A stretch of DNA of 64,000 nt from Salinicola avicenniae (GCF_023736115.1 NZ_JAKQZC010000006.1:372001-436000), one strand, 5' to 3'. Shown: positions 1 through 10,347, numbered from the stretch's first letter. Numbers and translations are program-made. Notes: generated by a model not told the origin, from the sequence alone.

Positions 1-1097
1 AGCAGACACCAGAGCAGAAAGGTATCGATGAAGCGCATCTGCGGTTCGTCGATACCCAGCGGCAGGAAGGGATCAAGATCGAGACAGCGCACCTCGATAT
101 ATTCGACGCCGCGCGCCTCGAGCGCCTGGGTCGGCGTCTCGTCGTGGCGGGCGACCCGCTTGGGCCGGATGTCGCTGTAGTACTCGTTCTCGATCTGCAG
201 AATGTTGGCGCTGAGCTGACGCCAGTCGCCGTCGACCTCGACGCCGATGCGCCGATAGTCCGGCCACTCGGTGGAGATCGCGTGGCGCAGCGTGCCGACG
301 TAATTGGAGAGCGAGTTGAAACAGATCTTGAGCTGCGACTGCACCTGATTCTGATAACCGAGATCGGACATGCGCAGGCTCGTCGCATAAGGCGCGTAGA
401 GCGTCTCCTTGCCTCGCGGCTCGAGCTTGTCGCAGCGACCGTCGGCGGCCGCATCGCCCAGAAAGCTGCGATCCAGCGCCGGCGAGGCACCGAAAAGATA
501 GAGCAGCAGCCAGCTGTTGCGACGGAAGTTGCGGATCAGATCGAAATAGCGCGCCGACCGATACCCTTTGGCCGACTCATCCTCGCGCCCTTCCAGCGAC
601 TGCAGCAGCGGCCAAATATCCTCCGGCAGCGAGACATTGTAGTGAATGCCGGCAATCGACTGCATGATCCGACCGTAGCGGACGTCCAGCCCCTTGCGGT
701 AGACATGCTTCATGGTGCCGACATTGGACGTTCCGTAGTCGGCAATCGGAATGCTCTCGTTGCCCGCCAGCCGGGCCGGCATACTCGCCGGCCACAGCCA
801 CTCGTGATCGAGCTTGCGATAGGTGAAACGCACCAGGTCACCGAGAAACGAGAGCGCATCCGCCGGCCGACAGTAGACCGGCGTGATGTACTCGAGCAGC
901 GCTTCCGAGTAATCGGTCGTGATATGCGGATGTGTCAGCTTGGAGCCGAGGGCGTGAGGATGCGGCGTGGCCACGATCGCGCCGTCGGCGTCCACTCGCA
1001 ACCCTTCCTTTTCGATGCCTCGCCGAAGACGACCCAGCAATCCCTTGCGCGCCGGCATCATCAGCCGGCCGACATTCGTGGCGAGTTGATCAGACAC
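1..1097 (-). CDS. gshA: glutamate--cysteine ligase, 3' end cut by window edge
   Basis: This is the ATP-dependent first step of glutathione synthesis (glutamate + cysteine to gamma-glutamylcysteine, cytosolic). Reading the reverse strand gives about 365 residues of the roughly 520 expected; the C-terminus lies outside the window. The N-terminal GIEKEGLR block (residues 27-34), followed by a [11 protein letters not shown] stretch and a later HYNVSLP motif, is characteristic of the proteobacterial GshA type. I chose the GTG at 1097 because AAGG lies about 8 bases upstream; a TTG at 1103 and a GTG at 1106 are in frame but too close to that site. It lies 146 bp downstream of tex on the same strand. 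The gap holds a GC-rich 7-bp stem near 1158-1176 without a T run. Family identity is certain; only the exact start is open. Confidence 0.95.
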   Translation of the reverse strand, partial: MSDQLATNVGRLMMPARKGLLGRLRRGIEKEGLRVDADGAIVATPHPHALGSKLTHPHITTDYSEALLEYITPVYCRPADALSFLGDLVRFTYRKLDHEWLWPASMPARLAGNESIPIADYGTSNVGTMKHVYRKGLDVRYGRIMQSIAGIHYNVSLPEDIWPLLQSLEGREDESAKGYRSARYFDLIRNFRRNSWLLLYLFGASPALDRSFLGDAAADGRCDKLEPRGKETLYAPYATSLRMSDLGYQNQVQSQLKICFNSLSNYVGTLRHAISTEWPDYRRIGVEVDGDWRQLSANILQIENEYYSDIRPKRVARHDETPTQALEARGVEYIEVRCLDLDPFLPLGIDEPQMRFIDTFLLWCL

Positions 1098-1243
1098 GCT
1101 CAACACCTTATCTCTAGGGAGGCGCGACACGCCCCCGGTTGTCCGTTCGTCGACGTCGGCGGGCATCGGCCCGCCCGCTTCGCCACACGAGCAAAACTTC
1201 ATTATGGAGCCGGCCCTGGCGCTTTCAAGGCTAACGACCTCGC

Positions 1244-3625
1244 TCAGGAGCCGCGACGCGCCTTGAGCAGCGCTTCGCCGAGCGCGCCCATCGGCTGCTG
1301 AGGCGACGAATCGCGACCACGCGGGCTCCCCTTTCCGCCGCGCTGGCCGCTCTTGCTACCCGGCTGGCCGCCCTTGCCCTCGGATTGGGAACGCCGCTCG
1401 CCGCCGTTGCGCCGCTCGGCCTTCTCTCCGGGCGTATCGTGCAAGCGCATGGAAAGGCCGATGCGCTGACGTGGTACGTCAACCTCCATCACCTTGACCT
1501 GTACGATATCACCCGCCTTGACCACCTGGCGCGGATCCTCGACGAAACGATCGGCCAGTGCCGAGATGTGCACCAGCCCATCCTGATGCACGCCGACATC
1601 AACGAACGCCCCGAAGTGGGTCACGTTGGTGACCACCCCCTCCAGACGCATGCCCGGTTCCAGGTCGGCGATCTTCTCGACCCCCTCGCGAAACTCGGCG
1701 GCCTTGAACTCGGGGCGCGGGTCACGCCCCGGCTTGTCCAGTTCGCTGATGATATCGATGACCGTCGGCACGCCGAAGGTATCGTCCACATAGTCGGCGG
1801 GCTTGAGCGATTTCAGGTAGCGGCTGTCGCCGATCAGCCCGCGCAGGTCGCGACCATTCCTCTCGGCGATGCGTGACACCAGCGGATAGGCCTCCGGGTG
1901 CACGGCGCTGGCATCGAGCGGGTTGCTGCCATCCATGATGCGCAGAAAACCGGCGCACTGCTCAAACGTCTTCGGCCCTAGCCGATCCACGTCCAGCAGG
2001 TCACGACGGCTCCGGAAAGGTCCCTCGCGGTCGCGGCGGGCGACGATATTCTCGGCCAGCATGGCACTCAACCCGGAGACGCGGGAAAGCAGCGCACTGG
2101 ATGCCGTGTTGAGATCGACGCCGACCGCGTTGACGCAGTCCTCGACCACCGTTTCGAGCGAGCGAGATAGCCGCAGCTGGGAAACATCGTGCTGATACTG
2201 GCCAACCCCGATCGATTTCGGATCGATCTTGACCAGCTCCGCCAGCGGGTCCTGCAGCCGCCGAGCGATAGAAACCGCGCCGCGAATCGAGACGTCGAGT
2301 TCCGGAAACTCCTTCGCCGCCAGTTCCGAAGCCGAGTAGACCGAGGCGCCCGCCTCACTGACCATGATTTTGGAAAGCGGACGGGGCGCCAGACGCTTGA
2401 CGACCTCACCCGCCAGCTTGTCGGTCTCGCGACTGGCCGTCCCGTTACCGATCGCCATCAGCGCAACGTCATGACGCTCGACCAGCTGCGTCAACGTCGC
2501 CAGCGCGGCATCCCACTGTTTCTGCGGTGCATGCGGGTAAATGACGGCATGCTCAAGCAGACGCCCGGTGGCATCCACCACCGCGACCTTGCAGCCGGTA
2601 CGCTGGCCGGGATCGAGCCCCAGCGTTGCCCGGGCGCCGGCCGGCGCCGCCAGCAGCAGATCCTTGAGGTTGGCGGCGAAGACGTCGATCGCCTCCTGCT
2701 CCGCCGACTCGCGCAGACGGCCCATCAGCTCGGTTTCCAGGTGCGTGTAGAGCTTGACCCGCCAGGTCCAGCGCACCACTTCTCGCAGCCAACGCGATGC
2801 AGCCTGCTCGGCCGAAAGCTCGATGCCCACGTGCCGGGCGATCGCCACTTCGGCTGGATGCAGCGGCGCCTCGTCTTCGCCATCCATGACCAGAGACAGC
2901 GACAGCACGCCTTCGTTGCGCCCGCGAAACATGGCCAGCGTCCGATGCGAGGGCGTCTTGGCCAGCGCCTCGTCGTGTTCGAAGTAGTCCGAGAACTTGG
3001 CCCCCTCCTGCGCCTTGCCGGCGACCAGCCGCGCGCGCAGCCCCCCTTCGCTCCAGAGGCGCTCACGCAGTCGGCCGACGAGTTCCGCTTCTTCGCTGAA
3101 GCGCTCCATCAGCACCTGCTTGGCGCCATCGAGTGCGGCCTTGGCGTCCTCGATGCCGTTCGCCTCGCCGGTCGCGGCATCGGTGAAAGCCGTCGCGGTC
3201 GACTCCGGCTCGAGATCGGGATTGCCGAGCAGCCGGTCGGCCAAGGGTTCCAGACCGGCCTCGCGCGCCATTTGCGCCTTGGTGCGCCGTTTCTTGCGAT
3301 AGGGTAGATAGAGATCTTCGAGGCGTTGCTTGGTGGTCGCCGCCAGCAGGTCGGCGCGCAAGGCATCACTCAGCTGTCCCTGCTCGGCGATCGCCTGCAG
3401 AATCGCCTCGCGGCGATCCTCCATGTCGCGCAGGTAACGCAGTCGCTCTTCCAGCGTGCGCAGCTGGCTATCGTCGAGGCCGCCGGTGACCTCCTTGCGA
3501 TAGCGCGCGACGAACGGCACGGTGGCGCCGCCATCCAGCAGCTCGACGGCTGCCTGGACCTGGGCCGAGCGCACCCCGAGTTCCTCGGCGATGCGGGCGA
3601 TGATTGCGGTTTGAGTCTTGGACAT
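1244..3625 (-). CDS. tex: Tex family transcription accessory / RNA-binding protein
   Basis: The 793-residue product matches the Tex/YhgF family along its length. It has an N-terminal helical region, a YqgF/RNase H-like domain starting near a [19 protein letters not shown] segment, helix-hairpin-helix motifs around [14 protein letters not shown], and a C-terminal S1 RNA-binding domain ([20 protein letters not shown]). A basic, Gly/Ser/Arg-rich tail follows the S1 domain, as is common in this family. Tex proteins bind nucleic acid and are implicated in transcription and stress tolerance; the precise biochemical role is not settled. I start it at the ATG at 3625 (MSKTQTAII), which aligns with homologues. 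A longer in-frame opening to 3736 would add 37 atypical residues, and MVF three codons earlier is possible. Confidence 0.96.
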   Translation of the reverse strand: MSKTQTAIIARIAEELGVRSAQVQAAVELLDGGATVPFVARYRKEVTGGLDDSQLRTLEERLRYLRDMEDRREAILQAIAEQGQLSDALRADLLAATTKQRLEDLYLPYRKKRRTKAQMAREAGLEPLADRLLGNPDLEPESTATAFTDAATGEANGIEDAKAALDGAKQVLMERFSEEAELVGRLRERLWSEGGLRARLVAGKAQEGAKFSDYFEHDEALAKTPSHRTLAMFRGRNEGVLSLSLVMDGEDEAPLHPAEVAIARHVGIELSAEQAASRWLREVVRWTWRVKLYTHLETELMGRLRESAEQEAIDVFAANLKDLLLAAPAGARATLGLDPGQRTGCKVAVVDATGRLLEHAVIYPHAPQKQWDAALATLTQLVERHDVALMAIGNGTASRETDKLAGEVVKRLAPRPLSKIMVSEAGASVYSASELAAKEFPELDVSIRGAVSIARRLQDPLAELVKIDPKSIGVGQYQHDVSQLRLSRSLETVVEDCVNAVGVDLNTASSALLSRVSGLSAMLAENIVARRDREGPFRSRRDLLDVDRLGPKTFEQCAGFLRIMDGSNPLDASAVHPEAYPLVSRIAERNGRDLRGLIGDSRYLKSLKPADYVDDTFGVPTVIDIISELDKPGRDPRPEFKAAEFREGVEKIADLEPGMRLEGVVTNVTHFGAFVDVGVHQDGLVHISALADRFVEDPRQVVKAGDIVQVKVMEVDVPRQRIGLSMRLHDTPGEKAERRNGGERRSQSEGKGGQPGSKSGQRGGKGSPRGRDSSPQQPMGALGEALLKARRGS

Positions 3626-3750
3626 GAAAACCATCACGTGCAGAAAGGATCGCGCCACGTTAGCACAGAGCCACGCAGCGCTCACGACCACCGCACGAAC
3701 TCGCCTGGCGCCAATGGCACCTGCGGCGGTCATCACCGCCGAGAAACGCG

Positions 3751-3776
3751 ACGGGGATGGCCTGAGCCATCCCCGT
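3751..3776 (-). terminator. hairpin downstream of pckA
   Basis: A perfect 11-bp inverted repeat (ACGGGGATGGC, loop CTGA) lies 86 bp beyond the pckA stop. It is GC-rich and suited to factor-independent termination, but the following minus-strand bases are not a clean T run, so efficiency is uncertain. Confidence 0.6.
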
Positions 3777-3861
3777 TGCCACAGCGTCCTGGCGACAGCG
3801 AGCTGTCTGACAAAGACCGCCGCCCGCCTCGGGCTACCTGGTGGCAGGCAGCCCGTATCGA

Positions 3862-5445
3862 TTACTCAGCGCGCGGGCCGGCCGCGATAACCGCCTCATC
3901 GACGCCGTCGAACTTGGTGAAGTTGTCGTTGAACTTGGCGATCAGCGCATTCATCTGTTCGCGGAAGCCGTCACTGTCCTGCCACGCCTCACGCGGGTCG
4001 AGAAGATGCGATTCGACACCCTCGACCGCGACCGGCACATCCAAGTTGAGGCCGTCGATGTGGCGCGTCTCGACCTGTTTCAACTCGCCTTCCTGAATCG
4101 CCCGTATAATGGCGCGCGTGGTGGGAATGCTGAAACGGCTGCCGCCCTGGCCGAAAGAGCCCCCGGTCCAGCCGGTGTTGACCAGATAGACGCGAGATTC
4201 GAACGCCTCGATACGCTTGATCAGCAGTTCGGCATACTCGTGCGCCGGACGCGGGAAGAACGGCGCCCCGAAGCAGGTCGAGAATGTCGCCTCGAGGCTG
4301 CTGGTGGATCCCATTTCTGTCGAACCGACCTTGGCGGTATAGCCTGACAGGAAATGGTAGGCCGCGGCTTCCTTCGACAGCAGCGATACCGGAGGCAGCA
4401 CGCCGCTCATGTCGCAGGTCAGGAAGATGATCGCACTCGGCTCGCCGGCGCGGTTCTCCTCGACCCGTTTCTCGACGAACTCCAGCGGATAGCCGGCGCG
4501 GCCGTTCTGGGTCAGGCTGTCATCGGCGTAATCCGGTACCCGCTCGGCGTCCAGCGTCACGTTCTCGAGCACGGTACCGAAGCGGATGGCGTCCCAGATG
4601 ATCGGCTCGTTCTCGCGCGAGAGATCGATGGTCTTGGCGTAGCAGCCCCCTTCGAAATTGAAGACCGTGCCCTCGCCCCAGCCATGCTCGTCGTCACCGA
4701 TCAGGTAACGTTCGGGATCCGCCGACAGCGTCGTCTTGCCGGTGCCAGAAAGCCCGAAGAACAGGGTGGTCTCGCCATCCTCGCCGACGTTCGCGCTGCA
4801 GTGCATCGGCAAGACGTCCTTTTCCGGCAGCAGAAAGTTCTGCACCGAGAACATCGCCTTTTTCATCTCGCCGGCATAGCGCATCCCGGCCAGCAGGACC
4901 TTGCGGCGAGCGAAGTTGATCATCACGGTAGATTCGGAGCGCGTACCGTCCCGCGACGGCTCGCAGATAAAGCCGGGGGCGCTCAGCACCGTCCACTCGC
5001 TCTTGCTCTTGGCGTTGTAGTTGTCGGGACGCACGAACAGGTTGCGGCCATAGAGGTTGTGCCAGGCAGTCTCGGTAATGACCCGAATCGGTAGATAGTG
5101 TTCGGGGTCAGCGCCGACATGCAGCTCGGAGACAAAGGTTTCGCCACCCGCCAGATAATCCTCCACGCGCTCCCACAGCGCATCGAAGGTACCAGGGTCG
5201 ATGGGGCGATTGACCTGCCCCCAGTCGATGAGGTCGGAGGTGGAGGGTTCCTCGACGATAAAACGGTCGAGTGTCGAGCGTCCGGTGCGCTCCCCCGTTT
5301 CCACGACCAGGGCGCCGTTGGCGGAAAGCACACCTTCGCCCCGAGCGAGGGCATATTCGACCAGCTCGGCAGCGGTCAGATCGGTGTGCGCTTTCACGGG
5401 GCGAGAATCGCCGGCAGCCTGGAGGGTGGCTTGGGAGGTGGTCAT
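3862..5445 (-). CDS. pckA: phosphoenolpyruvate carboxykinase (ATP)
   Basis: This cytosolic gluconeogenic enzyme decarboxylates and phosphorylates oxaloacetate to PEP using ATP (EC 4.1.1.49). The 527-residue protein has the PEPCK-ATP P-loop [11 protein letters not shown] near residue 240, the metal-binding block [24 protein letters not shown], and an [11 protein letters not shown] region earlier, so it is the ATP and not the GTP type. The start at 5445 (MTTSQATLQ) has AGGA seven bases upstream; the frame stays open to 5574, but those residues do not look like PEPCK. The pckA-hslO-hslR-yrfG/nudE neighbourhood is the same as in Escherichia coli. A long leader with a palindrome (5606-5619) precedes it, which suggests its own regulated promoter. 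Confidence 0.98.
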   Translation of the reverse strand: MTTSQATLQAAGDSRPVKAHTDLTAAELVEYALARGEGVLSANGALVVETGERTGRSTLDRFIVEEPSTSDLIDWGQVNRPIDPGTFDALWERVEDYLAGGETFVSELHVGADPEHYLPIRVITETAWHNLYGRNLFVRPDNYNAKSKSEWTVLSAPGFICEPSRDGTRSESTVMINFARRKVLLAGMRYAGEMKKAMFSVQNFLLPEKDVLPMHCSANVGEDGETTLFFGLSGTGKTTLSADPERYLIGDDEHGWGEGTVFNFEGGCYAKTIDLSRENEPIIWDAIRFGTVLENVTLDAERVPDYADDSLTQNGRAGYPLEFVEKRVEENRAGEPSAIIFLTCDMSGVLPPVSLLSKEAAAYHFLSGYTAKVGSTEMGSTSSLEATFSTCFGAPFFPRPAHEYAELLIKRIEAFESRVYLVNTGWTGGSFGQGGSRFSIPTTRAIIRAIQEGELKQVETRHIDGLNLDVPVAVEGVESHLLDPREAWQDSDGFREQMNALIAKFNDNFTKFDGVDEAVIAAGPRAE

Positions 5446-5570
5446 TATCCAGTCCTGGGCTCTATGGCCTCTGTTTCGTGTCGTTTCACAGCGTTGTCCT
5501 GCCTTGTCGACGGCACCGTGACAACGGCACCAGCCGTCTCGTTGTAAGGAGGCGGGACAGGAAAGGTAGG

Positions 5571-5598
5571 CCATTATGGCAAAAAGCGTCCGGCGCGC
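5571..5598 (-). promoter_or_regulatory. candidate pckA promoter
   Basis: On the minus strand, TTGCGC and CATAAT are separated by 16 bases about 125-150 bp upstream of the pckA start. This is a plausible sigma-70 pair read by eye. It would give an untranslated leader of roughly 120 nucleotides. Confidence 0.3.
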
Positions 5599-5605
5599 AA
5601 ACGCT

Positions 5606-5619
5606 CGTCAGCACTGACG
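5606..5619. promoter_or_regulatory. palindrome upstream of the candidate pckA promoter
   Basis: CGTCAG-CA-CTGACG is a perfect 6+2+6 inverted repeat just upstream of the candidate -35 element. It could be an operator for a carbon-source regulator. No protein can be assigned. Confidence 0.3.
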
Positions 5620-5865
5620 TCAATGCGCCAATGATCGCAGGCAAAAGAGAATGAGTTTTTGAGGTCGATCAAACGCCTGCCGCTACCCGACGCGCCACGA
5701 AAGCGGCCGCGCCAGGGGCGAAGGATTATTACGAACATTTGAGAAATGACCGGATTTTCGACATTGCCACTGCCGAAAATCACCACGTTGCACATGGGCC
5801 GATGTGAATGCCATTTGACGCAACATCGTCGCCAAACTTTCAAAACAGAAAGACTTCAACTCCTA

Positions 5866-5894
5866 GCCGGCACGGCCAGAGACACCGTGCCGGC
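5866..5894 (-). terminator. hairpin downstream of hslO
   Basis: The 10-bp arms GCCGGCACGG and CCGTGCCGGC flank a 9-base loop 36 bp past the hslO stop. No T run follows on the minus strand, so this may be a weak terminator or an RNA-stabilising hairpin. Confidence 0.45.
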
Positions 5895-5930
5895 ATGCGC
5901 CAAAAAGACGCGGTATTTACGGAAATTTCC

Positions 5931-6803
5931 TCAATGCAGCGTCGGCGAAGGTGCCTCCGGGGAATCGATAATCGCTTCAATATCCGCAGCGTTGAAGTGA
6001 TAGCGGGTATGGCAAAAATGGCACTGGGTATCCACCGATTGCTGCTCCTCGAGCGTGCGACGTAGCTCGTCGGCGCCCAGCGTGTGCAAGGCGTTGGCGA
6101 AGCGTTCACGCGAGCAGGTGCAACCAAACGCCAGCGCTTTCGGCGTGAAGACACGTGCCGTCTCTTCGTGGAAGAGACGATAAAGCACATCCTGACTCTC
6201 GAGCGAGAGCAGCTCTTCCGCACGGATGGTCGACGCCAGGTGCACGACGCGGTCCCAGGCATCGGGATCCTTGTTGGCGGCGTCATCGGGCAGCTGCTGC
6301 AACAGCAGGCCGGCGCTGCGCTGGCCGTCGGCACTCAGCCACAGCCGCGTGGCCAGCTGTTCGGACTGGGCGAAGTACGCCTCCAGGCACCCGGCGAGAT
6401 CGTCCTGCTCCAGCGCAACGATCCCCTGATAGCGGTTGCCTTGCGCCGGATCGAGCGTGATCACGATCTGGCCATCCCCCACCAGCTGGCGCAGGCTGGC
6501 ATTGTCGGCGAACAGCTGGTCTTCGTCGTAGCGCGCGATCGCCCGCAGCTGGCCACCGGGGTTGGACTCTGCCATCAGCACCTCGACGCCCTGGCGCCCA
6601 CGGACTTCCAGGCTCACCGTGCCATCGAGCTTGACGGTCTCGGTCAGCAACGCCACCGCGCTAAGCAGCTCGCCGAGCTGCCGCCGAACCGGTTCGGGGT
6701 AGTCGTGTCGCTCGAGCACCTCGGCATAGGCTGTCTCGAGCTGCACGATTTCGCCGCGCACATTGGTGTCATCAAACAGGAAACGCTGGATTTCGTCGTT
6801 CAT
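5931..6803 (-). CDS. hslO: redox-regulated chaperone Hsp33
   Basis: Hsp33 is a cytosolic holdase activated by oxidative unfolding. The 290-residue protein keeps all four zinc-binding cysteines of the redox switch: C228 and C230 (CTC) and C261 and C264 (CHFC), almost exactly the E. coli spacing. The N-terminal substrate-binding domain (residues 1-180) is full length. It lies downstream of hslR (57 bp gap) and upstream of pckA on the same strand, the conserved gammaproteobacterial arrangement in which hslR-hslO form a heat-shock operon. No sigma-32 promoter was identified by eye. Confidence 0.97.
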   Translation of the reverse strand: MNDEIQRFLFDDTNVRGEIVQLETAYAEVLERHDYPEPVRRQLGELLSAVALLTETVKLDGTVSLEVRGRQGVEVLMAESNPGGQLRAIARYDEDQLFADNASLRQLVGDGQIVITLDPAQGNRYQGIVALEQDDLAGCLEAYFAQSEQLATRLWLSADGQRSAGLLLQQLPDDAANKDPDAWDRVVHLASTIRAEELLSLESQDVLYRLFHEETARVFTPKALAFGCTCSRERFANALHTLGADELRRTLEEQQSVDTQCHFCHTRYHFNAADIEAIIDSPEAPSPTLH

Positions 6804-6860
6804 GGATTCGATCTCGCGGCCACCGGTCGCAACGATCGCGCTGCCGGGGCGTGGGTCGGT

Positions 6861-7253
6861 TCAGTCGTCGGTCTGCTGACGCTGAAAACGTTGAATGTCG
6901 CGCCGCTGACGCTTGTCGGGACGCTTGATGGGGGGCTGCATGGCCTGATTGGCCAGTTTGCGCTGATGCGCCTCGCGCTCGCGCCGGGCAATACTGTCAG
7001 CGGTCTCGGCGTAGAGCGCTCTGGCCTCAGGCGCGCCACGACGCTGACCGGAGATGGCAACGACCTCGACGGTCGCATTGTCCCACCCCTGTGGCACCTC
7101 GATCAGCGCCCCCAACTCGACGTTCTTGCTGGTCTTGACGCGACTGCCGTTGTAGCGGACCTTGCCACCCTCGATCGCCTTCTTGGCGAGCTGGCGCGTC
7201 TTGAAAAATCGTGCCGCCCACAGCCATTTGTCGATACGAACCGTTTCCGTCAT
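6861..7253 (-). CDS. hslR: ribosome-associated heat shock protein Hsp15
   Basis: Hsp15 binds nascent-chain-carrying free 50S subunits through an S4 RNA-binding domain and helps recycle stalled complexes. The 130-residue product opens with RIDKWLWAARFFKTRQLAKKAIEGGKV, the typical alphaL/S4 motif, and ends in a basic, arginine-rich tail. It lies 46 bp downstream of the yrfG-type gene and just upstream of hslO, as in E. coli. Length and motif fit the family well. Confidence 0.95.
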   Translation of the reverse strand: MTETVRIDKWLWAARFFKTRQLAKKAIEGGKVRYNGSRVKTSKNVELGALIEVPQGWDNATVEVVAISGQRRGAPEARALYAETADSIARREREAHQRKLANQAMQPPIKRPDKRQRRDIQRFQRQQTDD

Positions 7254-7299
7254 GGACTCTCACCTCGACCGCGGAAGATGGGGATGATGCCGCCGCGCT

Positions 7300-7956
7300 T
7301 CAACCCGTCGCCGGCAGCAGCGCAGCGAAACGCTCCAACGCCGTGAACGTCGGACAAGGACGCCCGGGCCGTCGGCTATCCGGCTGGTGAATCCCCATCA
7401 CGTGTCGGATGCCGTAGCGTCGAGCGCAGGCCAGCACTTCAGGATTGTCATCGATGAACAGGCTGCGCGCGGGATCGAAAGGATGGCGTGCCTGCAGCCG
7501 CTCCCAGAACGCCAGCGCTTCCTTGGGCGCACCGAGATCCGCCGACGACACAATGTGATCGACATAGCGGTCGATGCCGGTCACCGGCAGCTTCAGCGCT
7601 AAACTGTCACGGTCAGCGTTGGTCGCCAGGACCACCTCGACCGGCGCCGCCCGCAGCCACGTCATGAAGGCCTCGGCGTCGGCGCGCCAGCCGATCAGGT
7701 GGGCGACCTCGCGCTTCAAGGCGACGATGTCCAGTGATAGCTCGCGACTCCAGTACGCCAGGCTGTACCAGTCGAGTGTCCCGCGAGTTTCTTGAATCCG
7801 GGTTTCCAGCGCGCGTCGGTGACTATCGTCGAGACGATGTAGCTCGGTATAGCGCCGCGGCAAGTGCTCGAGCCAGAAATGGCTGTCGAAGTGCAGATCG
7901 AGCAGCGTGCCATCCATATCCAGGAAAACGCTGTCGATGGAGTTCCAATCGATCAT
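7300..7956 (-). CDS. yrfG: YrfG-type HAD nucleotidase (GMP/IMP 5'-nucleotidase family)
   Basis: This HAD-superfamily hydrolase of 218 residues has motif I as DMDGT (D13, D15), a motif II segment VVLATNAD, and a motif III/IV segment LFIDDNPEVL. E. coli YrfG dephosphorylates GMP and IMP, and the hslR-adjacent location here supports the same orthologue; the substrate is inferred. I start at the ATG at 7956 (MIDWNSID); the frame is open to 8094, but those residues are not HAD-like. It is divergent from nudE, with about 160 bp between starts, which must hold both promoters. Confidence 0.88.
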   Translation of the reverse strand: MIDWNSIDSVFLDMDGTLLDLHFDSHFWLEHLPRRYTELHRLDDSHRRALETRIQETRGTLDWYSLAYWSRELSLDIVALKREVAHLIGWRADAEAFMTWLRAAPVEVVLATNADRDSLALKLPVTGIDRYVDHIVSSADLGAPKEALAFWERLQARHPFDPARSLFIDDNPEVLACARRYGIRHVMGIHQPDSRRPGRPCPTFTALERFAALLPATG

Positions 7957-8117
7957 TCGACACCCGTCGGTAGAGAGCGTACGTATTAGTGGCCGGCGGA
8001 CAACCTGTGGCACTGCCGCCGGGCGGACAGCATTTCCAGATTCCCCACCCTCCATTATTGTACGGGGAGAAACCCGAAATGGTACTCGGGGCAACCCGAT
8101 CGATGCACGGAGGCCGC

Positions 8118-8711
8118 ATGGCGCCGACAGACTTTCCTCCCTCTCCTCTCGTCAAACCCAGCGTGCTGAACCGCCGCGAGGTGGCTCGTAGCCAGCTGTT
8201 CGCGATCGAATCACTCGACCTACGCTTCTCCAACGGTGCCGAACGCCAGTTCGAGCGTCTCAAGGGTAAGGGACAAGGCGCCGTCATGCTGGTCGCCATG
8301 CCGGATCCGGATCACGTGCTACTGATTCGCGAGTATGCCGCCGGCTTCGACGAGTATGCGTTGACCCTGCCCAAGGGGCTGGTCGATCCGGGAGAGGATA
8401 TCGTGACGGCCGCCAATCGTGAACTGATGGAGGAGTGCGGCTACGGCGCCCACCGTATCGAACCGCTGGTCGAGCTATCCCTGGCCCCCAACTACATGAA
8501 CCACCGCATGCATGTCCTGCTGGCCAGCGACCTCTACGAAAAACGCCTGCCGGGCGACGAACCGGAACCACTGGTCGTGGAGACTCACCCTATCGACAAC
8601 ATCGCCGCCCTACTCGCTCGCGAGGATTTCCACGAGGCGCGAGCCATCGCTGCGCTCTTCATTGCGCGCGAGAAGCTGCGCGGCGAGCAAGATCAACAGG
8701 GCTGGTGGTAA
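8118..8711 (+). CDS. nudE: ADP compounds hydrolase NudE (Nudix)
   Basis: NudE cleaves ADP-ribose, Ap3A and NADH in the cytosol. The Nudix box spans residues 87-109 (GLVDPGE, then RELMEECGY), matching Gx5Ex7REUxEExGU. The start at 8118 has GGAGG five bases upstream, and the 197-residue protein aligns with E. coli NudE from its VLNRREVARSQLF region onward. The longer open frame to 7989 is not needed. Divergence from yrfG is conserved in enteric bacteria. Confidence 0.95.
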   Translation: MAPTDFPPSPLVKPSVLNRREVARSQLFAIESLDLRFSNGAERQFERLKGKGQGAVMLVAMPDPDHVLLIREYAAGFDEYALTLPKGLVDPGEDIVTAANRELMEECGYGAHRIEPLVELSLAPNYMNHRMHVLLASDLYEKRLPGDEPEPLVVETHPIDNIAALLAREDFHEARAIAALFIAREKLRGEQDQQGWW

Positions 8712-8739
8712 CCGTCCTCGGCCTGCCGACAGCCGTAAC

Positions 8740-8770
8740 GACAATCGCCCCGCAAGGCGGGGCGATTGTC
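8740..8770. terminator. bidirectional hairpin between nudE and the 8810 gene
   Basis: A perfect 14-bp inverted repeat (GACAATCGCCCCGC, loop AAG) sits between two convergent genes, 28 bp after the nudE stop. It likely terminates both, although no long T run follows on either side. Confidence 0.65.
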
Positions 8771-8809
8771 CGGCGCAGAAGCACTAGCCTGCGGCTAGCG
8801 TTACGCGTA

Positions 8810-9178
8810 TCAGTTCGGATCGACATCCTGTGCGGAGTCCACCCCATGATTGCCTTCCATGGAGTCATCTTCGATCGGCCCCTGGGCCGCAGAAGTGTCC
8901 TGGGCCGTGCCACCGGCAGCCTTCATGCTGCCCGGCTGCGTGTTGGCGGAGCCAGTCTGGGTATTGCCGTCGTCCGGCAAGCTGTTTTCGCTCGGCAGTG
9001 AACCGGTCTCTTGATCGGCCGCCGTTCCCCCTTCGGCTTCGGTCGGCGTCGCCCCGCCGGTCTGGGTATTGGCAGAGCCCGTTTCCGGACTAACGCTAGG
9101 CGCTTCTTCCTGAGCGAAAGCGCCAGCGGCCGGGAGTGCGAGCAGTGCTGCAACAATGGCGGCATTAAGCGTCTTCAT
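8810..9178 (-). CDS. small secreted acidic repeat protein, unknown function
   Basis: I do not recognise a family. The 122-residue product has a clear Sec signal peptide (MKTLNAAIVAALLALPAAGAFA, cleavage probably before QEEAP). The mature part is acidic, cysteine-free and low complexity, rich in T, G, S, Q, E and D, with recurring TGSANTQ(T/P)G units (three NTQ-containing copies). This suggests a disordered periplasmic or surface-exposed protein. The start at 9178 has an excellent AAGGAGG site. It is followed by a hairpin (8740-8770) and lies next to a LysR gene on the same strand, 140 bp downstream of it, so it is probably a separate unit. Confidence 0.75.
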   Translation of the reverse strand: MKTLNAAIVAALLALPAAGAFAQEEAPSVSPETGSANTQTGGATPTEAEGGTAADQETGSLPSENSLPDDGNTQTGSANTQPGSMKAAGGTAQDTSAAQGPIEDDSMEGNHGVDSAQDVDPN

Positions 9179-9318
9179 GTGAATCCTCCTTAATTCCCTA
9201 TGGCTCGTGGCCTGTTCGACAAATTGCCTGATGTCGTTAGGCCACGAAAGATTGCCTAAACAGCCTATACAAAACCTAGACATAAAAACTGTACTTTGCA
9301 AATTTCGCGCACTTCGAA

Positions 9319-10236
9319 CTAGTCGCCGTAGCACTGGATGAAATGCCGGGCGGCAGCCGACAGCTCGCGATCCTGCCGCCACAGCAGCTCGAAGGGAGGA
9401 TTACGCGTGCCCAGCTGGTAGTCGACGCGCGCAATGCGGCCGTGCTCAGCTTCTTCACGCGCGATCCGCTCCGGCAACAGGGCCAGCACCGTGGCATCCT
9501 GCATCAGCATGGCCAGAATGCCGTAGGTCGAGGAGATTTCGATCGATTGCACCGGCCGGGGTAGCCCGGCCGCCACGAACTCCTGCTCGAGCATCCGAGG
9601 CATGCTGACCGGATAAACGATCCAGACTTGAGCAGCAAGCTCACCGAACGTCGGCGCGGCCCTTCCGACCAACGGATGAGCCGGATTCGCCACGACCCAT
9701 AAAGGCTCCGCGTACTGTCCGTAGGAGTGATAATCCGACGGCCGGCGACCAAAGTTCGGCCGGCACAGCGCCACATCGATACGCCCCTGATCGAGCAGGG
9801 CGAGCAATCCTTCGCTGGTATCCTCGACGATCTGTAGCGACAGCGACGGCTGCTTTTCACGTACCCGTGCCACCGCCTCCACGATTGCTGACATCGCGCC
9901 CATCGTGCCACCCACCGCCAGGTGCCCACCGCTGCCCTGCTGAATCCCCAGCATTTCCTCACGCAGGTGGGCGACATCATTCTGGATCAGCCGGGCATAG
10001 CGCAGAACGCAGCGTCCCAGCTCGTTGGCTTCCAGCCCACGAGAGCTGCGCGTAAAGAGAACCGCGCCCAGCGTCGACTCGATCTCGCCGAGCGCCCGCG
10101 TGGCGCCGGGCTGCGAGATCGCCACCTGTTCCGCGGCCTTGTGGATCGACCCGCACTCATCCAGCGCCAGCAGTAGACGCAATTGGCGCAGACGCAGCCG
10201 CGACATCAAGGTCTCCAGCGTTGGCGTCATCAACAT
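9319..10236 (-). CDS. LysR-family transcriptional regulator
   Basis: A 305-residue LTTR with an N-terminal winged helix-turn-helix (residues about 16-75, including AAEQVAISQPGATRALGEIE) and a C-terminal periplasmic-binding-like effector domain. It is divergent from the GarD/UxaA-type dehydratase gene, the classical LysR arrangement, so it probably controls that gene in response to a sugar-acid metabolite. The effector is not predictable from sequence. The shared 222-bp region contains a TTTTGATCAAAA palindrome. The first ATG (10236) could be replaced by an internal ATG at residue 3 or 11. Confidence 0.9.
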   Translation of the reverse strand: MLMTPTLETLMSRLRLRQLRLLLALDECGSIHKAAEQVAISQPGATRALGEIESTLGAVLFTRSSRGLEANELGRCVLRYARLIQNDVAHLREEMLGIQQGSGGHLAVGGTMGAMSAIVEAVARVREKQPSLSLQIVEDTSEGLLALLDQGRIDVALCRPNFGRRPSDYHSYGQYAEPLWVVANPAHPLVGRAAPTFGELAAQVWIVYPVSMPRMLEQEFVAAGLPRPVQSIEISSTYGILAMLMQDATVLALLPERIAREEAEHGRIARVDYQLGTRNPPFELLWRQDRELSAAARHFIQCYGD

Positions 10237-10347
10237 GGCCTCCCATTGCGACCTTCGGTGAATGCAAGATAGTTATCAGTGGATCAAGAACTCTCAGTGC
10301 CGTACTGACGAAAACGTCGATACCGTTGGCTTATCGCAACAATAAGC

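Larger units (their letters stand above)
5446..5930. other. 485-bp intergenic region between hslO and pckA
   Basis: No gene is supported here. The region is noticeably more AT-rich than its surroundings. It holds the presumed pckA promoter and leader (minus strand), a palindrome at 5606-5619, and a terminator-like hairpin at 5866-5894 downstream of hslO. Short open frames in it lack family resemblance or a ribosome binding site. Confidence 0.6.

Noticed and set aside
144-1301. A 385-codon plus-strand frame at the left edge
   Set aside because: It is antisense to gshA, which is unmistakable on the minus strand but runs off the window edge.
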